Source of the DNA: Candidatus Bathyarchaeota archaeon | GTDB lineage: Archaea; Thermoproteota; Bathyarchaeia; Bathyarchaeales; Bathycorpusculaceae | Length of the DNA: 5,537 nt | NCBI GenBank assembly: GCA_030673805.1 | Contig: DAOVIH010000067.1 | Span: 1 to 5,537, forward strand | Direction of reading: 5' to 3' | Part shown: piece after piece, positions 1-4,916 of the stretch | Layout of the letters: each line of letters begins with the position of its first letter | Position numbering within the stretch: position 1 is the stretch's first letter | The notes under the pieces: model-generated | What the model saw: the letters and a program-made list of their open reading frames with translations, nothing else | What the model was told of the DNA's origin: nothing | Database searches by the model: none | Made by a program: the position numbers and the translations under genes

Positions 1-866
1 TATGCTCCTTCGCTAACCTCTTTGCCTACAACCAATTTCCACCTGTTAGTTTCCATGACCTGTGCAAGTCTTGTGATTAGAAAAACTCTAAGTTGGTGAA
101 ATCTCACTTTCTCGTTTCCAGTGTTTACTCCCGCTCTTTTTGTTAGCCGTTTTAGGATTTCGGTTAACTCGTTTTCGCCTATCTCCAACATGGGTTTTTC
201 GGGGTCATATTGTCCTTCAGATTTTAGTATTGTTAGCCATTGCTTAGCTGCCTCTTGTCCATCAAATCCAAGAAAGGGTTTTGCTGTTACTCCTTCTTTG
301 ATAGTATAAATTTCTCCTAACGAAATAGGTGGCTCCGCGTCCAAGTCATGAGCAATGAATGTTCCCTGCTTCAAGTTTACAAAATCACTAGCCCGTAGCC
401 CTAACTCTTTTCCCACAAGCAGAATATAACGCTCTTTTGGCTTGCTTACACTAGCCATCTTTTTCAAATCTTCGAGAGTCAGATCATAGTACTTCCGCTT
501 TGGTTTCGGTTTCTTTGAAATTTTCGCTTTCTGTTGTTGCGTAAATTTAACCTCTAATCTATGAAAAGCAAAAAAGCTTCTAATCGATCGCAAGTAACTT
601 TTTCGAGTATTGTCACTAAAGTCCTGTTTTTCGTAGTCTTTTAACCAATTATAAAATTCAATAAGCTTATGCTCAAAAGCGTATGTGCGATTCTTAAGGT
701 CTTCTTCCCTTTCTCTAAGTAATCTTTGATCGTCCCAATCTCCATCTTCAGTTTCGTTCATGAATTCAATGAAAAGCCCGTAACCTATCTTGTAGACCTT
801 AACCGAGTTTTTAGCGAAACCACTTAACCAAGCATCTTTTCCCACTCTGTTTTCCACGGTTAACAC
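1..866 (-). CDS. Tyrosine recombinase / archaeal-type integrase, C-terminus cut by the window edge
   Basis: Site-specific DNA recombinase that would cut and rejoin DNA through a tyrosine-DNA intermediate, as in integration or excision of a mobile element. The frame is open for 288 codons from a GTG at 866 to the left edge. Residues about 15-110 are a helical SAM-like core-binding domain (ending near SYLRSIRSFF), followed by a basic linker (about 113-125) and the catalytic domain. Visible catalytic positions are Arg158 in ELGLRASDF, and His257 and Arg260 in RFHQLR. Lys282 in VVGKEVSEGA stands where bacterial enzymes have the GH histidine; this Lys variant is usual in archaeal integrases. The next codon begins TA at bases 2-1, so it is probably the nucleophile Tyr289. 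Start chosen because GGAGGTGA at 875-882 lies 8 bases upstream; GTG at 857 is an alternative. It is divergent from the PadR-like relic, whose 5' end it abuts. Family assignment is confident; activity cannot be judged without the missing end. Confidence 0.9.
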   Translation of the reverse strand, partial: MLTVENRVGKDAWLSGFAKNSVKVYKIGYGLFIEFMNETEDGDWDDQRLLREREEDLKNRTYAFEHKLIEFYNWLKDYEKQDFSDNTRKSYLRSIRSFFAFHRLEVKFTQQQKAKISKKPKPKRKYYDLTLEDLKKMASVSKPKERYILLVGKELGLRASDFVNLKQGTFIAHDLDAEPPISLGEIYTIKEGVTAKPFLGFDGQEAAKQWLTILKSEGQYDPEKPMLEIGENELTEILKRLTKRAGVNTGNEKVRFHQLRVFLITRLAQVMETNRWKLVVGKEVSEGA

Positions 867-882
867 TCCAAGTCTCACCTCC

Positions 883-1185
883 TTTATTCTTGTTCAAACC
901 TATAAAGATAACTCAGGAATAATTCCCGTTTACGGAATAATAACCGTAATCCGCAAAAATTTCGGAATATACTTAGGACCCAGCAGCGTTTATCCACTCT
1001 TAAACGATCGAGAGAACTGGAAATATCTGGATAGCACATGGGAAACACAAGGTTTTCACCCAAAAAGAATGTACAAACTAACTTCCCAAGGACAGAACCT
1101 GTTGAGCTACCTGGAGTGTTCGTTTGGATCCATGCTGATGGGAACCGGAACAACAGGAACTACACCGCCAACTCTAAAAGAATAA
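883..1185 (+). pseudogene. PadR-like winged-helix regulator, 5'-truncated relic
   Basis: The frame 883-1185 reads as 100 residues of a PadR-type winged-helix DNA-binding protein. Recognisable parts are the helix PVYGIITVIRKNFGIYLG, the recognition-helix text GPSSVYPLLND, the wing KRMYKLTSQGQNLLSYL and a low-complexity Gly/Thr tail GTGTTGTTPPTLKE before TAA. PadR proteins bind operator DNA as dimers and usually repress. The fold normally begins with roughly 10-20 residues before the text that survives here. No ATG, GTG or TTG occurs in frame between the upstream stop at 793-795 and base 883, and that stretch is already the antisense of the integrase gene. I infer that the original 5' end was lost, perhaps when the integrase gene arrived. 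Alternatives are a non-standard start codon or a sequencing error. The preserved motifs suggest recent loss. It ends 41 bases before the RHH gene. Confidence 0.6.
901..910 (-). promoter_or_regulatory. Possible TATA box of the integrase gene
   Basis: On the minus strand the text reads ATCTTTATAGG, an A/T-rich box about 25 bases ahead of the Shine-Dalgarno GGAGGTGA. This would place the transcript start next to the ribosome site and give a very short leader. It lies inside the PadR-like reading frame on the other strand. Called by pattern only. Confidence 0.35.
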
Positions 1186-1211
1186 AAATCACAAAAAATA
1201 ATAACCAAAAA

Positions 1212-1219
1212 GGAAGTGA
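1212..1219 (+). promoter_or_regulatory. Shine-Dalgarno site that decides the TTG start of the RHH gene
   Basis: The sequence ggaagtga sits 7 bases before an in-frame TTG at 1227. No comparable site precedes the ATG at 1038, whose reading frame overlaps the PadR-like text in another frame. This supports the short 60-aa product over the 123-aa one. Confidence 0.6.
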
Positions 1220-1226
1220 AGAAACA

Positions 1227-1409
1227 TTGCCAGTAAAAGGATATGACTCAGTGAATCTGCCATCAGGGTTATACTGCAAAGTGAAAGCCTTGGTAAAGAC
1301 TAGAGTCGACATGGGTTACAGAAGCATAACTGAGTTTGTGGCAGAAGCCGTCAGGAAAAGAACAGAAGAAATCGAACAGACAAACAAGCCCGCATCGCAA
1401 CCCGAATAA
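1227..1409 (+). CDS. Small ribbon-helix-helix (CopG/MetJ-type) DNA-binding protein
   Basis: A 60-residue protein with the ribbon-helix-helix layout: a beta strand YDSVNLP (residues 6-12), helix A about 14-29, the turn GYRS (30-33) and helix B with ITEFVAEAVRKRTEE (34-48), then a short polar tail rich in Pro and Gln. The helix-B pattern GYRSxxEFVxEAVRKR is characteristic of archaeal RHH transcription factors, which bind DNA as dimers through the paired N-terminal strands. Frame 1038-1409 is longer, but its first 63 residues (Asn/Lys/Thr-rich, no domain) share DNA with the PadR-like frame and look non-coding. The TTG at 1227 has a good ribosome site, so I start there. It follows the PadR relic by 41 bases and may have been co-transcribed with it. 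Likely role: regulator or copy/maintenance control of the neighbouring integrative element, inferred from context only. Confidence 0.75.
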   Translation: MPVKGYDSVNLPSGLYCKVKALVKTRVDMGYRSITEFVAEAVRKRTEEIEQTNKPASQPE

Positions 1410-1544
1410 AAATGCTCCACCGTGGACTAAGATAATAATCATGCCCTGTTGTAACAAATCGGCTGTTTGTTGCAGTATTTGTACACAAAGACAAAACGAA
1501 GCCTAGGATTATCCTCGTTTCCGAAGTCAACGATATCTTGTTTT
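1410..1544. other. Intergenic gap between the convergent RHH and 31-aa zinc-ribbon genes
   Basis: This 135-base gap holds no supported gene. Two weak signals are visible. One is a small hairpin, aacaaa/tttgtt with a 7-base loop, around 1455-1473. The other is a T-rich stretch on the minus strand near 1484-1500 (TTCGTTTTGTCTTTG) that could end transcription of the zinc-ribbon gene. Neither is strong. Confidence 0.35.
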
Positions 1545-1640
1545 CTATTTTGCAGCAACAAGCTTGGTGCCGCAGTAAGGGCAGAACTTGTAGTGATCCG
1601 GGAACGTTTGATGGCTACAGCCTAAAGGGCATTCTCTCAT
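1545..1640 (-). CDS. 31-aa zinc-ribbon microprotein
   Basis: A very short frame from ATG at 1640 to TAG at 1545-1547 encodes 31 residues with two metal-binding knuckles: C4-P-L-G-C8 and, after an 11-residue spacer, C20-P-Y-C23-G-T-K-L. The second knuckle, FCPYCGTKL, is the classic zinc-ribbon signature found in many archaeal small proteins and at the ends of larger ones. The product would bind one zinc ion and probably act in nucleic-acid or protein contacts; no specific role can be named. A G-rich ribosome site (GGGGGATGAG) lies just upstream of the ATG and an AT-rich box at 1681-1689 fits a promoter, so it looks like a real gene rather than a fragment. It lies in tandem with the 52-aa zinc-finger gene behind it. 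It could also be the last domain of a decayed longer protein. Confidence 0.65.
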   Translation of the reverse strand: MRECPLGCSHQTFPDHYKFCPYCGTKLVAAK

Positions 1641-1680
1641 CGAGTCTCATCCCCCTTCCTTATCAATTCCACGAAGTAAG

Positions 1681-1689
1681 ATATAATTT
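1681..1689 (-). promoter_or_regulatory. Possible TATA box for the 31-aa zinc-ribbon gene
   Basis: On the minus strand the sequence AAATTATAT lies about 44 bases ahead of the ATG at 1640. A start of transcription about 25 bases downstream would leave a leader of roughly 20 bases containing the GGGGGATGAG ribosome site. Pattern-based. Confidence 0.4.
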
Positions 1690-1717
1690 CACGGTATACT
1701 GAAAAGTGCGGTTTTTT

Positions 1718-1876
1718 TTACCATTCAAGGTCCTTTTCTGCGATTATGCCCCAGCATTTTCTGCATATGGGGAGACGCTTGTTTCTGTAATAGATGTAGA
1801 CTTCGATATCTGTGTTTTTGCATTTTCCCTTCCAAGGATTTTTGCAGTTTTCGATTGCTTTAGTTAAAGTTGCCAT
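1718..1876 (-). CDS. 52-aa four-cysteine zinc-finger protein
   Basis: ATG at 1876 to TAA at 1718-1720 gives 52 residues. Four cysteines form a likely zinc site: C11 and C19 (C-x7-C, in the text CKNPWKGKC) and C38 and C41 (ICRKCW). Between them is a strand-like segment, DIEVYIYYRNKRLPIC, and the protein ends in EKDLEW. The layout (C-x7-C, about 18 residues, C-x2-C-W) resembles small zinc-binding hypothetical proteins seen in archaeal genomes and mobile elements. DNA or RNA binding is likely by analogy but not shown. There is no clear Shine-Dalgarno site. A TATA-like box at 1909-1917, centred about 37 bases upstream, suggests a very short leader, as is common for first genes in archaea. It lies upstream of, and in line with, the 31-aa zinc-ribbon gene, and divergent from the Mth938-like gene. 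Confidence 0.7.
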   Translation of the reverse strand: MATLTKAIENCKNPWKGKCKNTDIEVYIYYRNKRLPICRKCWGIIAEKDLEW

Positions 1877-1908
1877 TGTAAATCCAATTCTCTTGATGAG
1901 CGGATAGC

Positions 1909-1917
1909 ATTTAAAAT
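1909..1917. promoter_or_regulatory. Near-symmetrical TATA-like box, possibly shared by two divergent genes
   Basis: The sequence atttaaaat reads as a TATA-like box on both strands. Leftwards, it is centred about 37 bases from the ATG of the 52-aa zinc-finger gene. Rightwards, a start about 25 bases downstream would fall near 1939, immediately before the G-rich ribosome site gaggggag at 1941-1948. Both spacings suit archaeal promoters. Inferred from spacing and composition only. Confidence 0.45.
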
Positions 1918-1954
1918 CCTCGACTCAACGACATCCTATTGAGGGGAGAGCAAA

Positions 1955-1999
1955 GTGAAAGTAAAGAACATGCACGTAATACTCAAAAGGGTTGTCTGA
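1955..1999 (+). CDS. Possible 14-codon upstream ORF before the Mth938-like gene
   Basis: GTG at 1955 is preceded at 6 bases by gaggggag (1941-1948), the strongest ribosome site in this stretch. The frame runs 14 codons (KVKNMHVILKRVV after the start) to TGA at 1997-1999. It ends 25 bases before the preferred ATG of the Mth938-like gene and overlaps the alternative TTG at 1992. The product is basic and has no recognisable motif. It may be a translated leader that feeds ribosomes to the next gene, or the site may be the remnant of a lost start. Not shown to be translated. Confidence 0.3.
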   Translation: MKVKNMHVILKRVV

Positions 2000-2011
2000 C
2001 AAGTTTTCATT

Positions 2012-2016
2012 GGTGA
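2012..2016 (+). promoter_or_regulatory. Ribosome site favouring the ATG at 2025
   Basis: The bases ggtga match the core of the archaeal Shine-Dalgarno sequence and lie 8 bases before the ATG at 2025. The alternative TTG at 1992 has only aaaggg directly against it, too close to serve. This is why the shorter Mth938-like start is preferred. Confidence 0.5.
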
Positions 2017-2024
2017 CTCCGATC

Positions 2025-2363
2025 ATGATAGACTCGTACGATTTTGGCAGAGTAACAGTAGACGGAAAACGTTACAACACTGACCTCCTAGTGTTTCCCG
2101 ACAAGGTCAAAGCTGGTTGGCGGAGAAAAGAAGGACACAGCCTCCAAATAGTGGACTTGACAGAAGTCTTGGAGGCGAAGCCTGAGGTGCTGGTGGTGGG
2201 CACAGGCTACTCGGGAATGATGGATGTTCCCCCTGAAACCAGAGCACATATTGAATCTGAGGGAATCGAACTTGTGATCCAGAAGACAGCTAAAGCCTGC
2301 AAAACTTTTAATCGCTTAGCTGAATCTAGAACTGTTGTGGCAGCTCTCCACCTGACCTGCTAA
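2025..2363 (+). CDS. Mth938-like domain protein (NDUFAF3/Mth938 family, DUF498)
   Basis: A 112-residue protein that matches the Mth938-like fold from end to end. It opens with IDSYDFGRVTVDGKRY (residues 2-17), then a strand DLLVFPDKV (20-28), the family motif GWRRKEGH (31-38), VLVVGTGYSGMM (55-66) with its Gly-rich loop, PPETRAHIESEGIELVIQKT (69-88), and the closing strand VVAALHLTC (104-112). The family is named after Methanothermobacter MTH938. Its human relative NDUFAF3 is a complex I assembly factor, but the biochemical role of the archaeal members is not settled, and no catalytic residues are agreed. A start at TTG 1992 would add 11 residues outside the family; the ATG at 2025 gives the usual beginning and length. 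Upstream lies a 14-codon ORF with a strong ribosome site; downstream on the same strand is a GNAT gene 160 bases away, probably a separate transcript. Confidence 0.88.
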   Translation: MIDSYDFGRVTVDGKRYNTDLLVFPDKVKAGWRRKEGHSLQIVDLTEVLEAKPEVLVVGTGYSGMMDVPPETRAHIESEGIELVIQKTAKACKTFNRLAESRTVVAALHLTC

Positions 2364-2396
2364 TTCAGCTTAAATTAAACCCTAAAAGTGCATAAT

Positions 2397-2434
2397 GTTT
2401 GGTTCTGGGGTTAAAATTTAGTCCAACTCAACCA
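2397..2434 (+). repeat. Imperfect direct repeat, copy A (left of the GNAT gene)
   Basis: Begins gtttggttctggggttaaaa and ends ctcaacca. Aligned by hand with copy B at 3146-3181, it shares about 31 of 38 positions with two single-base gaps; the shared core is tggggttaaa-n-ttta. It lies 33 bases after the Mth938-like stop codon. A third, weaker relative (atggggtaaagtcttatcc) follows at about 2444-2462. Function unknown. Confidence 0.5.
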
Positions 2435-2523
2435 AAACTGTCTAATGGGGTAAAGTCTTATCCAGAAACTATAGACGTGTTATCCACTTAGTAAATGGAC
2501 ATTTAGAGAAATGAGGTACGGAT

Positions 2524-3072
2524 ATGGAGTACCCACGTGAATGGGAAACGGTATTCACAGCTAAGAATGGCAAGAAGGTAGACTTTCGTCCAAAACAGTC
2601 TGGTGACACGGAAATGCTGTGGAAAATGTTCTCGACAATGTCAGAGAAAAGCCTGTCAAACCTAGTTCCTCCATTCACTAGAGAAAGAATAGAAAACTGG
2701 ACAAGCAACATAAACTATAACGAAGTCCTGACGATTGTTGCAGTTATAGACGAGAAAAACGAGCAGCGAATAGTTGGCTCAGCATCACTAAAGTTCAACC
2801 CGCAGGAAATCTTTAGACATAAGGCGGAGTTGAGCGCATCTGTTCATGATGACTATCAAAACATGGGATTAGGCACGGCGATGTTGAGGCATCTGCTTGA
2901 TATTGCTAGAAAGAAAAAGCTGAGAAAAGTTTGGCTCCTTGTAAACACCGATAACGATAGAGCTGTTCACGTGTACAAGAAAGTGGGTTTTGAAATAGAA
3001 GCAAAGCTTTGCAAAAAGAGATTTAACAAAGGCAAATATGGAGACGAGTACAGAATGGCGATTTTCCTATAA
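2524..3072 (+). CDS. GNAT-family N-acetyltransferase
   Basis: A 182-residue single-domain enzyme of the GCN5-related acetyltransferase superfamily, which moves an acetyl group from acetyl-CoA to an amine on a small molecule or protein. Residues 19-24 (VDFRPK) are the usual first strand. Strands around 69-75 (LTIVAVI) and 82-90 (RIVGSASLK) lead into motif A at about 102-126, where HDDYQNMGLGTAML carries the pyrophosphate-binding Q-x-x-G-x-G loop (Q112, G115, G117). Motif B follows, with LLVNTDNDRAVHVYKKVGF (138-156) including N144, A147, Y151 and GF155-156, then YGDEYRMAIFL as the last strand. The acceptor cannot be deduced; the motif-B style resembles RimI/phosphinothricin-type acetyltransferases. 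The ATG at 2524 has gaggt 6 bases upstream. It stands alone, convergent with the M20 gene, and is bracketed by the two copies of an imperfect direct repeat. Confidence 0.92.
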   Translation: MEYPREWETVFTAKNGKKVDFRPKQSGDTEMLWKMFSTMSEKSLSNLVPPFTRERIENWTSNINYNEVLTIVAVIDEKNEQRIVGSASLKFNPQEIFRHKAELSASVHDDYQNMGLGTAMLRHLLDIARKKKLRKVWLLVNTDNDRAVHVYKKVGFEIEAKLCKKRFNKGKYGDEYRMAIFL

Positions 3073-3145
3073 ACACAAAATGCCCTCAGAACCTTACATG
3101 CTTCCATTCAGTAGCCTTTTCCTGAGCCCAGCATAACATGCAAAA

Positions 3146-3181
3146 GTTTGGGTTTGGGGTTAAAGTTTAACCTATCAACCA
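3146..3181 (+). repeat. Imperfect direct repeat, copy B (right of the GNAT gene)
   Basis: Begins gtttgggtttggggttaaag and ends tatcaacca; see copy A for the alignment. It lies against the stop codon of the M20 gene (3182-3184) and 73 bases after the GNAT stop. It contains a perfect palindrome that copy A has only in part. Confidence 0.5.
3158..3172. repeat. 15-base palindrome between convergent genes
   Basis: The sequence ggttaaa-g-tttaacc is a perfect inverted repeat with 7-base arms and a single central base. It lies between the convergent stops of the GNAT gene and the M20 gene, inside repeat copy B. The one-base centre makes an RNA hairpin weak (5 bp with a 5-base loop), so a protein-binding site is about as likely as a shared terminator. 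Confidence 0.5.
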
Positions 3182-4393
3182 TCATTTTTGGGCTATTTTT
3201 TCTCTAGAGACTTTTCCAAGGTTAATTATCAGGTCTCGTGTGTTCTTAATGTCTTGGAGGTAAACGAATTCGTCCACCCCATGATAAAGGGTGTCAGCTC
3301 TGATGGTTCCATAACAAACCACAGGTATTCCATTCTTGGCGAAAAAACTTCCATCGTTTCCCCCAAGCTCTGCGGCATAGGGTAAACTCTGACCCCTAGT
3401 CTTCCTTATGTTTTCAGAAACTGTATTCACAAAAACCAGATCCTCGGGTGTGTGGTAGCCCTGCTGCCTGTTCACAAGCTCCAAGACCGCTTCACAGCCA
3501 GTCTCATCTAGCGCCTTCTGGAAGAAATCCATTAATTCTTTCTCAGCCTGCTCAAGGGGCTCTTCGGGTAGGAGTCTACGGTCGAACCGGACTTCGCACG
3601 TGCCCGGTATCACGTTTTCTTTCTCTCCTGCCCTGATCATGGTTACTGAATATCGTCCCCAAACAAACTTTTTCGGAGCCCCTGGAGGCGCATGTAACGT
3701 TGATTCTTTTTGTTCAACTAGTTCTCTGTAATGTTCAAACTCGCCAAGCAATTTCATGGCTTCATCGATAGCGTTTTTGGCTTTGAATGGGTACCCAGCA
3801 TGTCCCTGTTTCCCTTTAACAGTTACTTTTCCCCAGATGATCCCACTGGCGCCTAAGAAGAGACTCTCTGGTCCAGCGTCAACTATCAATGCTGCGTCTC
3901 CTTTTAGTCCCCAGTCGCTCATCACATAATCGACGCCATATCTTCCCCCTATTTCTTCATCCACCCCAGCGACAAGCTTGAGATTAATATCCAATTTCTC
4001 TTTCTTTAGCTGTATCATGGCTCCCATTATGGCTGCGATTCCTGCTTTGTTGTCTGCAGTGCCTCTTCCATAGGCTTTTCCGTCCTCAACGGTGAGCTTG
4101 AAGGGAGGATACTTCCATCCGGTTCCAGGAGGAACAACGTCAAAGTGTGATTCAAGAAGCAAAGTAGTATCTGAACCTGAATCGAGAGTTACAATAACGT
4201 TTGGGCGCGAGAGACCATCCTTAGCGCCCTTCTCTCCATCCACTATCTCCCATTCCAGAGAGTTATTTTTTGCTTCCTCAATAATTATCGAAGCACATTC
4301 ATCATATCCCTTCTTCGGAACTGATTCAGTGTTTATCTCCACCAACCTTGAAAGAAGATCGATCTCGTAATCTAACAAAGCCAACACATTCAT
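3182..4393 (-). CDS. M20-family metallopeptidase / ArgE-DapE-type deacylase
   Basis: A complete 403-residue dizinc amidohydrolase of the M20/CPG2-ArgE-DapE superfamily, which hydrolyses dipeptides or N-acyl amino acids in the cytoplasm. All catalytic positions are present: H83 and D85 in ESHFDVVP, bridging D114 in GRGTADNKAG, general base E146 and ligand E147 in VDEEIGGR, ligand D172 in IVDAGPE, and the last ligand H371 in YHGVDEF. The inserted dimerisation domain covers about 185-300, with H198 in KQGHAGYP and the ENVIPGTCEVRFDRR strand. Length is normal for the family. The motifs alone cannot separate succinyl-diaminopimelate desuccinylase, acetylornithine or acetyl-lysine deacetylase, or a general dipeptidase, and no lysine or arginine biosynthesis gene is nearby to decide. 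Start at the ATG at 4393 gives the expected N-terminus, with no strong ribosome site. It is transcribed alone, convergent with the GNAT gene. Confidence 0.93.
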   Translation of the reverse strand: MNVLALLDYEIDLLSRLVEINTESVPKKGYDECASIIIEEAKNNSLEWEIVDGEKGAKDGLSRPNVIVTLDSGSDTTLLLESHFDVVPPGTGWKYPPFKLTVEDGKAYGRGTADNKAGIAAIMGAMIQLKKEKLDINLKLVAGVDEEIGGRYGVDYVMSDWGLKGDAALIVDAGPESLFLGASGIIWGKVTVKGKQGHAGYPFKAKNAIDEAMKLLGEFEHYRELVEQKESTLHAPPGAPKKFVWGRYSVTMIRAGEKENVIPGTCEVRFDRRLLPEEPLEQAEKELMDFFQKALDETGCEAVLELVNRQQGYHTPEDLVFVNTVSENIRKTRGQSLPYAAELGGNDGSFFAKNGIPVVCYGTIRADTLYHGVDEFVYLQDIKNTRDLIINLGKVSREKIAQK

Positions 4394-4447
4394 CTCATGC
4401 TTCTATTTGTTATGCCGAGACTTTAGCTTTTTTCACGCTTACCCCTA

Positions 4448-4458
4448 CTATAAAATAG
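4448..4458 (-). promoter_or_regulatory. Possible TATA box of the M20 gene
   Basis: The minus-strand text CTATTTTATAG lies about 60 bases ahead of the ATG at 4393, which would put the transcript start near 4427 and give a leader of about 34 bases. The box is nearly palindromic. It lies in the gap between the M20 gene and the stop of the 71-aa gene. Pattern-based. Confidence 0.4.
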
Positions 4459-4512
4459 CTGGAATGCACAAGCAACCAATGTTTTACCAAGAATGTTAAG
4501 GAATAGACCTCA

Positions 4513-4728
4513 TTATTGTATTCTAATTTTTCTTCCCAGATTCGGAATTGGTTTATTTTTCATTTTTTCTGTCTCAAAGAACCTTAGTTCCTTGAATTGA
4601 TCATCAGTTAGGGCTAATCTTGCCTTGGCAAGAATATTCAGACATATATCCTTGAAAACTAAGTCTGCGCACCCAACTTTGGCGTCGGCGATCAACTCTT
4701 TGCAAGCCAAAAGAACTTCATTCAGCAC
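4513..4728 (-). CDS. Hypothetical 71-aa helical protein
   Basis: Reading from GTG at 4728 to TAA at 4513-4515 gives 71 residues that I do not recognise. The first half looks helical and contains three cysteines (C9, C20, C29) in the stretch LLACKELIADAKVGCADLV and the ICLN that follows. The second half has a helix, LTDDQFKELRFFETEKM, and a basic, Pro-containing tail (KPIPNLGRKIRIQ). No signal peptide, membrane segment or catalytic motif is apparent. AGGTGA (4732-4737) lies only 3 bases before the GTG, closer than usual; it also contains the stop of the 42-aa frame upstream, so coupled translation of the two is possible. It faces away from the rRNA genes. The coding call rests on frame length, start context and sensible composition. 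Confidence 0.55.
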   Translation of the reverse strand: MLNEVLLACKELIADAKVGCADLVFKDICLNILAKARLALTDDQFKELRFFETEKMKNKPIPNLGRKIRIQ

Positions 4729-4731
4729 TCC

Positions 4732-4860
4732 TCACCTACTTCTAGAACTATCAAAAGCCTTTCACCATTATACTTTATGACCCACAAATCCGTATCAACC
4801 ATAAAAAACGTCCATTCATCTATACAACACAAGACACCCAAACTTAAGATATGAGCCACT
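4732..4860 (-). CDS. Possible 42-aa small protein, coupled to the 71-aa gene
   Basis: A frame from GTG at 4860 to TGA at 4732-4734 encodes 42 residues. An internal ATG at 4803 would give 23 residues (starting VDTDLWVIKYNGERL). The C-terminal half reads like two beta strands, LWVIKY and RLLIVLE, joined by a NGE turn, which looks protein-like. Two cysteines (CC) occur near residue 11. There is no clear ribosome site for either start. Its stop overlaps the AGGTGA site of the 71-aa gene and ends 3 bases before that gene's GTG, the spacing expected in a tight operon. Function unknown, and the call is tentative. Confidence 0.35.
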
Positions 4861-4905
4861 TTGTAAAACAAAAATTCTAGACTTCGTTTTTCAAGCCTTC
4901 AGAAA

Positions 4906-4916
4906 GGTTAATTAGG
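4906..4916 (+). promoter_or_regulatory. Candidate rRNA promoter
   Basis: The text agaaaggttaattagg contains an A/T box, ttaatta (4908-4914), preceded by a purine-rich stretch that could serve as a TFB element. Transcription would begin near 4936, about 235 bases before 16S. It is the best candidate I can see on the plus strand of this gap, but it is not a strong consensus. Confidence 0.3.

Noticed and set aside
884..1153. An 89-codon minus-strand frame opposite the PadR-like relic
   Set aside because: It is antisense to a recognisable winged-helix domain, has no motif of its own, and overlaps the integrase promoter region and start.
1038..1226. N-terminal extension of the RHH frame from ATG 1038
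   Set aside because: It has no ribosome site, low-complexity composition, and shares DNA with the well-preserved PadR-like frame, which explains the sequence better.
1441..1506. A 21-codon cysteine-rich frame on the plus strand (MPCCNKSAVCCSICTQ...)
   Set aside because: The Cys-Cys pattern is eye-catching, but there is no ribosome site or promoter, it is very short, and it lies in the gap where two convergent genes end.
3188..4370. Several plus-strand frames of 60-90 codons inside the M20 gene
   Set aside because: They are shadows of a full-length metallopeptidase gene with every catalytic residue present; their products show no domains.
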